A DNA stretch of 64,000 nucleotides from Mytilus californianus (lineage: Eukaryota; Mollusca; Bivalvia; Mytilida; Mytilidae): assembly GCF_021869535.1 (NCBI RefSeq), contig NW_026262712.1, positions 70,278,100 through 70,342,099 on the forward strand. Direction: 5' to 3'. Under the pieces are notes generated by a model. It ran no database searches. It was given only the letters and a program-made list of their open reading frames with translations, and was not told where the DNA came from. Position numbers and translations under genes: made by a program. Shown one piece after another: positions 56,930 to 64,000 of this stretch (its first letter is position 1; each line of letters starts with the position of its first letter).

Positions 56930-57180
56930 GTTGTCAATAGAATGAAATTATATGCGACTGTCATACAAGTGAGGGGTTTAGCTAGCTATAAGCCAGGTTT
57001 AATCCATTATTTTCTACATAAGGAAATGCCTGTACCAAGTCAGGAATATGACAGTTGTTTTCCATTCGTTTGATGTGTTCGAGCTTTTGATTTTGCCATT
57101 TGATAAGGGACTTTCCGTTTTGAAATTTCCTTGGAGTTTGGTATTTTTGTTATTTTACTTTTTTTTGAAAAAAATAGCTC
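56930..57180 (+). repeat. R2 repeat, copy 2 (longer)
   Basis: GAGGGGTTTAGCTAGCTATA, AATGCCTGTACCAAGTCAGG, ATGACAGTTGTTTTCCATTC, GGACTTTCCGTTTTGAAATT and a T-rich end. It is longer at the 5' side than the copy at 50208, with the same 3' limit. The 63-codon frame inside is not a gene. Confidence 0.75.
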
Positions 57181-57227
57181 GTATGGTTTCTACATATCTA
57201 TATATCCCTGGTTTCAAAATTTTTGGC

Positions 57228-57281
57228 TTTTAGCGTTCCTGATGAATAGTAAATCAAGAAAAGCGCTTCGGACGCAATAAA
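57228..57281 (+). repeat. Second copy of the 'TTTTAGCGTTC...GGACGCA' repeat
   Basis: Matches 27888-27955 and abuts the 5' truncation point of Penelope-like copy B. Confidence 0.5.
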
Positions 57282-58328
57282 TGTATTGAATTAAATTGGA
57301 TTAAAAAATTACAGACAGTCTACCCTCTCGGTCTTAATGATAATATCATGGAAATTGGTAATATATCAAGAACCGATTCTGTTAACATTTTGGATATAGT
57401 TTCTAAAACTGTTCGTAAAAACCGTTCTCATGGTCGTAGAAAAAATCGCAATCAAAGAAAATTTCGGACCAATCATACCAATATTTCGGACCTAATTTCT
57501 ATTTCAAAAAACAACGGCAGACATTATCTGTTAACAAAGCTCTGTTCATTACCGGTTAATAAGTTAAATAAAATTTTAGAGGATTGCAACACAATTTCAT
57601 ATAGCAGTCCTAAGTATGAAATCGTTCAAATTATAATGGCATATTGTTATTCTAAACTGTTTCCCAAAATTGATCGCCCTGAAGATCATACAAAACAGTT
57701 TATTAAAATAAAGTATGTCAATAAAGGTTTTGATTTTGTAAATATTGCCGGTATTTTTAACGACCATTCTGTTAAAGAACAAATTCCGGGATATTTTGAT
57801 AATACTGAGCTCCCTCTTATTTGTTATATTTACAAGAAATCTACCCGGAAATTTGTGTTTAATTATAGCCAATTGTGTAAAGATGTTAATATCAGTGAAA
57901 ATACACCTACTTCATGTAACTGCAGTAATTCCGAATACATTTATGGACCCATTTCCCATGTTATAACAGGAGATCTTAACATCGTTCAAGACCGAGAGTT
58001 AAAATCATTCCTCAGTAAAGGACCTAAATATCGTCCCCCGTCAATTATTAATTGGAATGAGTGTCGTAATATCATCCACGACTCACTCCATACTTACTGT
58101 TTGAAATGGATAAAACGAGAAAAAGCTGACAAAAAATCTTTGGACTCTTTTTTTAATTCAGTAATGAACATAGTTGATTTACGTATTCAACATTTTAAAG
58201 AACATTTTACTCTTAACAATAACCACAATAAACCTATTTCTCGTATCAAACATAAACTAAAAGAACTAGCCAAGGAATTTGTTTTTGTCCCGGCCGATAA
58301 AGCTGCTAATAATATTATTATTGTTTGA
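57282..58328 (+). pseudogene. Penelope-like ORF, N-terminal part
   Basis: In frame before the first ATG (57348) lies ELNWIKKLQTVYPLGLNDNI, like the last helix of the GIY-YIG endonuclease of N-terminal-endonuclease Penelope-like elements. So the true start is lost with the 5' truncation. There follow a basic stretch (SHGRRKNRNQRK, residues about 27-38 from that ATG), a CNC motif near 190-192 with a His at 204, and ADKAANNIII just before the TGA at 58326-58328. The CxC and DKx motifs fit the linker of that subgroup. The TGA sits in VxRKFYIEV. Confidence 0.78.
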
Positions 58329-59771
58329 CGTAAATTTTACATTGAGGTTCTGAAAAAAGAAATCACCAATTCACCAACATTCCAACTGACTCCATTTTCA
58401 GAAAACGACATCTGTCACAAACATAAACTTTTAGCTACCGCTTTACAAGCAGAACCAAATACAATGAAAGTCCCAACTATGTATTGGCTTCCGAAGCTAC
58501 ACAAAACACCTTACAAATATAGATTCATTTCGTCTTCAAGCCATTGTTCCACTACTAAATTGTCTATTCTTCTTACCAGTACACTAGGTACAATCAAAAA
58601 CCTGATAATAAATTGTTCAAATAAGGCCTTCGAAAATAGTGGAATTAATTACTTTTGGAGTGTCAAGAACTCGTTGGAAGTACTTGATAAATTACATGCA
58701 TATATTGGTGATTTTGAATCTGTTCAAAGTTTTGATTTTTCTACCCTATATACCACATTGCCTCACATTCTCATTAAGAAAAAATTCACACACCTAATTA
58801 AATGGGCATTTAAAAAGTCAGAATGTGAATATATATGTTCAAACTCTTTTAGGTCATTTTTTAGTAGCAATAAACAAAAAAACTATGTCAGTTGGACATG
58901 CTTTGATACTATTTATGCCCTTGAATTTTTATTAGATAACATTTTTGTTCGCTTTGGAGATTCCGTATATCGTCAGGTTATCGGAATTCCAATGGGGACT
59001 AACTGTGCACCACTTATTGCGGACCTTTTTTTGTATTACTATGAGTTACAATTTATGACAAAAATCAGCAAAGACCCATCGAAACAACATCTGATACACA
59101 AATTTAATAATACTTTTAGATATTTGGATGATATTTTGGCTCTCAATAATGACGACTTCAGTATGTATACTAAAGAAATTTATCCTGTTGAACTTACTTT
59201 AAATAAAGGTAATACTAACAATGACCACTGCCCTTTCCTCGATCTTGATATCTATATCATTAATGGAAAGCTTAATACTACAATATATGATAAAAGAGAT
59301 GATTTTTCATTTCCTATCGTTAATTATCCATTTTTAGATGGTGATGTTCCCTTGTCACCATCTTACGGTGTTTATATATCTCAACTTGTACGATTCGCTC
59401 GTGTATGTAACAATGTTTTAGATTTTAACGAGAGAAATTTATGTTTTACTGAAAAATTATTACACCAGGGTTTTCGATATCACAAACTAGTCAAAACATT
59501 TACTAAATTTTATCATCGGTATAAGGACATCATTCGTAAATATAGCTCAACATGCAGACTTCTTATACGTTCAGGTATTTCACATCCAATTTTTTATGGA
59601 AATATTCTTTATAAAGCACAAAAATGTCAGTATTCACCTCTGAAGCTAACAAAACCTTTAAATAGACTTATTAAGAAGGGATATAGTTACGATACTGTTG
59701 TCAGGTCATTAAAGATTGCATATTTTGGAGTTAATATTGATTCACTTATAGGGTCTTTGCATCGGCACTAA
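58329..59771 (+). pseudogene. Penelope-like ORF, reverse transcriptase part
   Basis: In frame with the preceding part. From the ATG at 58464: PKLHKTPYKYRFI (residues 10-22), motif A FDFSTLYTTLP (90-100), motif B IPMGTNCAPLIADLF (175-189), catalytic YLDD (220-223), HCPFLDLDI (255-263), then the thumb region. It ends after SLIGSLHRH. All catalytic aspartates are present and no other stop occurs, so only the TGA and the lost 5' end disable it. The ATG may be internal rather than a real start. Confidence 0.88.
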
Positions 59772-60412
59772 ACACATTTATTTAAAAACCAGTTGTTGGC
59801 ATGACACGGGTTATGTTCTTCTCATATATGTTATGATGGTATGATACTAAACCCCTAACGGGAAGGATTGTGCCTGATATTCATATGATGAAGACATAAT
59901 CTTTCAATCAGTTTAATTGAAGTCTGGAGCTGGCATGTCAGTTAACTGCTAGTAGTCTGTTGTTATTTATGTATTATTGTCATTTTGTTTATTTTCTTTG
60001 GTTACATCTTCTGACATCAGACTCGGACTTCTCTTGAACTGAATTTTAATGTGCGTATTGTTATGCGTTTACTTTTCTACATTGGCTAGATGTATAGGGG
60101 GAGGGTTGAGATCTCATAAACATGTTTAACCCCGCCGCATTTTTGCGCCTGTCCCAAGTCAGGAGCCTCTAGCCTTTGTTAGTCTTGTATTATTTTTAAT
60201 TTTAGTTTCTTGTGTACAATTTGGAGTTTAGTATGGCGTTCATTATTACTGAACTAGTATATATATTTGTTTAGGGGCCAGCTGAAGGACGCCTCCGGGT
60301 GCGGGAATTTCTCGCTGCATTGAAGACCTGTTGGTGAGCTTCTGCTGTTGTCTGTTCTATGGTCGGGTTGTTGTCTCTTTGACACATTCCCCATTTCCAT
60401 TCTCAATTTTAC

Positions 60413-61027
60413 AAAATGTTATTTCCTTAAATCAGTGTCAGTACGCATGAATAATAGGCCAAACTGATTTAAGATTTTCCTAGATTTTAACCTTATAACT
60501 CAAAATTACGACATGAAAAGAATCAATCAATCAAATCAACCAATCTAGATTGAAAAAGTCTAAACGTGCTGGACTTTCTATATCGATGACATATTTGTTT
60601 AGTTTGTGTATAGATATTCGCTAATACAGTCGGTATCTAATCTTGACGTTGTACTAATTGTGTGATACTTCTAGCCGACGTATTCTTGTATTCACATGAA
60701 GAAAAGTTGCAACAATACTTTCTAAAACTAAGAAAAAATCATTTAGCAAATTCATTAAAAGTCACTTCTTTGACAATGCTACTATTTCAATTTTCCCATT
60801 GTTACTTCACGTTCTTGGGTAATGACTAACTTATTTGTCACACCCTAACTTGGTTAATGCAATATGACAGATTGTGTTCTCATTATGAATGTGGTACACA
60901 GAGATATAATCCAATCAAGTAAGGTGGTTATAAGGAACGACTGAAATTTTCACGTCACAAGAAACAAATGGGACATTAGTAGAAGAAAACCCGTCAACAC
61001 CGTGCAACAAACGAAAGACGTTAAAAA
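60413..61027. other. Intergenic, nothing recognised
   Basis: AT-rich sequence between Penelope-like copy B and an R1 copy. Confidence 0.45.
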
Positions 61028-61680
61028 TAAAAAGATGTGGTATCATTGCCAAGGAGACAACTCTCCACTAGAGACCAAATGACGTAGAAGGTTAGCAACT
61101 AAAGGCCACGGCAGGGCCTTTATCAATAATCAAAACCCATATCGCATAGGAAGCTATAAAAGGATCCAGAAATGACAAATGAAAAACAATTCCAACGAGA
61201 AAAACTAACGGCCTGAATTATGTAAAAACAATTAACGAAAAACAAATATTATAAACAGCAACAGACGACAACCACGTACTTGGGACAGGCACATAAAGAA
61301 TGTGACTGTGTTAAACATGCTTCCGGGCGCGCCAACCCTCCCCTAATCTGGGACAGTGGTGTAACAGCACACATGAGAACAATCTATTAAATCAGTTGAA
61401 AAGGGCGTAACTCATCAAATGGATACAAAGCACATAAACAACTAACAAAATCACAAAAGACACAAAGTACAGATCTGATAGTACTCACTGTTACTGAAAG
61501 CTAGTTCAAAGCAAAAACAAAAAAAAAAAACAAAAAAAAAAACTAATAAAAAAATATTTTATCTAAGATTAAAGTACATATAACTGAACATAAACATATA
61601 TACTGAGCAACATGGACCCCACTAAAACTGAGGTTGATCTCAGGTGTTCCGGAAGGTAAGATCCTGCTCAACTAGCGGCA
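61028..61680 (-). repeat. R1 repeat, long copy (reverse)
   Basis: AAAGATGTGGTATCATTGCC, AAGGAGACAACTCTCCACTA, CTTGGGACAGGCACATAAAG, CTGGGACAGTGGTGTAACAG and ACTGAAAGCTAGTTCAAAGC. It then passes an A-rich tract (61508-61555) and GATCTCAGGTGTTCCGGAAGG at about 61630, related to the inverted repeat at 18620. The longest R1 copy here. Confidence 0.75.
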
Positions 61681-62712
61681 CCAGTCATGTTACTGATGGT
61701 AAGTATAAATTCGGTAACAAGGCCTTAAGTTCTACGTTCGTCACCATCCATTGGTTTCATTGTCTTAGCTAACCAAGCACATTTAAAATCAGTCATAGAT
61801 TCAAAATGTCTACTATTTTCCATTTGCGAATACAGGTTCAGACTTTGATACAGCCTACATGATATGACTTTGAATTTATAACGGATGATGCATGCATAAC
61901 ACGAAATGCTTACACTGTCGACGCAATCCCATGGTTATTAATCATTGTCTAGATTTGCAGAAGTTTTTTTCTTCTTCTAGTTTTGTGTTTTTAGAATTGA
62001 GATTGCAGTTGATTGATTGATGATGGTTTAACATGGCTATGTGCAGTTGGTGGCATACCATTATATGTAATGATGATGTAATCACTTGTTAAATATATAA
62101 TTATCATGTGATTATGATCTTCCATTTCGCCGGTTTTACAACACCCTCTGGCAGACTTGATAGATAAGTTAGACATTCTGCTTAGAAGGAAATCCGTGTA
62201 TTTATTTTCCCTTTTGAATGCTCAGATATTTTGCTCTGAGTGTACCTACTGAGGGTTAATCAAGAAATGCCTTTTGAATGTAACAATGCTTATATCTTTC
62301 CATCTGACAGCATTTACAATGGACTCGATTATATATCGATTACATGATGATTGTAATGTTAAGTGAAATTTAGAACTATAATACCACAAAATTGTTCAGT
62401 AATGGTGTGCTAATGTATTTGATAAGATAATATAAGTTACTTGCAGCATCTTTACTGACATTTTAACCCTTCTATGGCAGTTGTCGATACACTTTATCAA
62501 TAAGCTTTGACTAGGGAATTGAAAGTTTATTATGCATATACATCTGACAACCTTTATATGTCAAAGATTTTAAAACAATTCTTATACAATAATTTAATGT
62601 AGATATACAACAAGTCATAAAGACCTAAATGCACTATATCAACTTAACAAAAGTTAGTAATAAGTAATAAGTAAACAGACGTGGGGTAAAGAATGTCCTA
62701 ATTAAAACATGT
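61681..62712. other. 3' flank of the SLC26 gene
   Basis: Downstream of the SLC26 stop codon. AATAAA on the minus strand occurs near 62527 and 62202; either could be a polyadenylation signal. A SINE-like (ATCA)n tail, reversed, lies near 61998-62035. No other gene was seen. Confidence 0.5.
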
Positions 62713-64000
62713 CTAGAACTTTTCATCTACTGATACAATAACATTTTCATTTCTACGGCAAAAGTTTGGAAGTACGGCCTGTTTAGCTATCGCAATAGCG
62801 TCATACAAATCAATGAATATACAGTCTGCTGGGATTGTTTCCAATACACCGGCATGTCGCATGGTTTTCTGAATGTCGGGAGAACAACTGGAAAGAAAAA
62901 GTTTAATATTCACATTTCCATATTCTGATGATATTTGTCCGAGCATTTTGGCACCGGTTAGATCAATGTAATTGACTGTAGAAAAATCAACAACGACATG
63001 GTGCACTTTGCGCATGCTCTCATATTTTCTTTCGGTGATATACTCCTGGCCGTCGTCAGGATCAGTCATTTCCGGTTCAAAGGTAAGGTTTGAAATAGTT
63101 GATGACAGACTTACGGCTTCACTCTCTTGACGGGATATCCCATCTTGGCCGTACGTGTTCCTTGATACAGTACTAATACTTCTATTCATTCCATATCCAA
63201 CCGAGATAGCCGGGATGTCACTAGTAATTGTAACACAATTTTGATCTGTAACTTTAATATTTTGAAGTGATGTCTTTTTAATTTTTTCATCCTCAGAGAG
63301 TCCGTTTTGAACAGTTTCAGGTTTATCTTTTTGTAAACCTTCAGCTTTTTTCACTTGTTTTCGTATTTTATTCTCTTGCTTTTTAATGTATTTCAGAAGT
63401 TTGCGAGGATTGACTGTTTGTCGGTACAGTTTATTTCTAAATATTTCTGCGTTAGCATAGTACAAATTAGACTGGAATCTAAATATCTTTATTCCACTAG
63501 TTCCCACTGTTCCCTGGTATTTCTTATGTTCCACCATTATTTTGCTTTCAATCGTTCTATCTAGTTTAAAGCCATTGGCTAATTGTGTCTGAACAACAAC
63601 AGTTAATAAAGAAACACCTATGCCAACTAACATACCGAAGGTAAAGTCTAAAAGTAGAGAGGCAACGAATGTACAAAGCCATATAATCAACTCAAATTTA
63701 TTGATTCTAAAGTACTTTCTGACATCGAAAATTTGAAGCAGCAGTCCTTTCATTGCAACCATCATTATTGCAGAAAGTGTTACAATTGGCATATATTGAA
63801 AAACGAATCTACTGATAATTGTTATAACTAGCATAAACAAACTTATATAAATACCAGCGAAAGTAGTTTTGGTGTTCATTAATGACAATACCATTGACCT
63901 CCGAGGAGAAACAGATACAGGTATACAATGGAAGAACGATCCAACAAAATTGCATATTCCGTGAGCAAATGATTCCTGGTTGTAATTCACCACGTAGTTA
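62713..64000 (-). CDS. SLC26-family anion transporter, C-terminal part
   Basis: SLC26 proteins carry sulfate, chloride, bicarbonate or other anions across the plasma membrane; prestin is a motor member. The frame is open from the window edge (reading NYVVNYNQESFAHG) to TAG at 62713-62715, 428 codons in one exon. Counted from the edge: SFFHCIPVSVSPRRSMV (about 22-38), where this family has S-x-S-R-S, lines the anion site region. Four or so membrane helices follow up to about 145. Then comes a STAS domain: IKIFRFQSNLYYANAEIFRN, a loop of about 110 residues rich in K then S/T, HHVVVDFSTVNYIDLTGAK, and DCIFIDLYDAIAIA. The apparent GTG start at 63993 is not a start; the gene continues right. The subfamily (A5/A6-like) cannot be fixed. 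Confidence 0.92.
   Translation of the reverse strand, partial: NYVVNYNQESFAHGICNFVGSFFHCIPVSVSPRRSMVLSLMNTKTTFAGIYISLFMLVITIISRFVFQYMPIVTLSAIMMVAMKGLLLQIFDVRKYFRINKFELIIWLCTFVASLLLDFTFGMLVGIGVSLLTVVVQTQLANGFKLDRTIESKIMVEHKKYQGTVGTSGIKIFRFQSNLYYANAEIFRNKLYRQTVNPRKLLKYIKKQENKIRKQVKKAEGLQKDKPETVQNGLSEDEKIKKTSLQNIKVTDQNCVTITSDIPAISVGYGMNRSISTVSRNTYGQDGISRQESEAVSLSSTISNLTFEPEMTDPDDGQEYITERKYESMRKVHHVVVDFSTVNYIDLTGAKMLGQISSEYGNVNIKLFLSSCSPDIQKTMRHAGVLETIPADCIFIDLYDAIAIAKQAVLPNFCRRNENVIVSVDEKF

Larger units (their letters stand above)
57282..60412 (+). mobile_element. Penelope-like element, copy B (best preserved)
   Basis: One reading frame from 57282 to 59771 with a single TGA, then a 640-bp 3' UTR ending CCATTTCCATTCTCAATTTTA. 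The 5' end is truncated within a GIY-YIG-like domain, and there is no C-terminal endonuclease. This suits the Penelope-like elements whose endonuclease lies at the N-terminus. Copies A and C share the same 3' terminus. Confidence 0.9.

Noticed and set aside
57348..57350. ATG at 57348 as true start of the Penelope-like ORF
   Set aside because: Conserved-looking protein sequence continues in frame upstream to the truncation point.
1..64000. CRISPR arrays, operons, rRNA or clear tRNA genes
   Set aside because: None seen; the tandem arrays present have repeat units without spacers, and no cloverleaf was confirmed by eye.

Overview
This is eukaryotic, AT-rich (by eye roughly two thirds A+T), intron-rich and repeat-laden DNA. 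The likely source is a marine bivalve, most probably a Mytilus-type mussel. The animal assignment rests on two host genes with animal homology and ordinary GT/AG splice sites. The bivalve assignment is softer: it rests on my recognising several interspersed repeat families from mussel sequence. There are no operons, ribosome binding sites or CRISPR arrays.

Host genes. (1) The 5' part of a LIN9 (MuvB/DREAM subunit) homologue occupies the minus strand from about 13.9 kb down to the left edge. Five exons are visible (13803-13821, 7830-7864, 4106-4207, 2936-3066, 886-1011). Their phases fit together and the DIRP domain is recognisable; the rest of the gene lies left of the window. Its promoter carries a palindromic E2F-type site with a CHR-like hexamer four bases further on. 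(2) The 3' part of an SLC26 anion transporter (last membrane helices plus STAS domain) lies on the minus strand at 62713-64000 and runs off the right edge. I find no confident host gene between them.

Mobile elements dominate the rest. 0-14 kb: LIN9 introns hold a 160-bp tandem repeat, a cluster of 'GGGACACAG' repeats, a CR1-like LINE 3' end and three non-autonomous hAT-like elements, each flanked by an exact 6-bp target duplication. 14-19 kb: a MITE just upstream of LIN9, two head-to-head LINE 3' ends and decayed coding sequence. 19.4-22.1 kb, 48.0-48.6 kb and 57.3-60.4 kb: three copies of one Penelope-like element. The last is open over 829 codons except for one TGA, and it keeps the tail of an N-terminal GIY-YIG-like domain. 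23-30 kb: a minisatellite with a nested insertion, a transposon with TGTTA ends, and a hAT-like element with a 5-bp target duplication.

33.9-46.9 kb is a tandem segmental duplication. The left unit was later invaded by a Ginger-type DNA transposon carrying an integrase remnant (34281-36323) and by a nearly complete 5.8-kb CR1-like LINE (36981-42767, minus strand). That LINE's ORF1 has a PHD-type zinc finger, a coiled coil and a 12-residue VNTR. The right unit serves as an almost exact empty site. 54.6-55.5 kb is a minisatellite split by a foldback element that has a second copy at 30.1-30.6 kb.

Limits: all homologies were recognised by reading, not by search; repeat boundaries were set by eye and may be off by some bases unless given with a target duplication.
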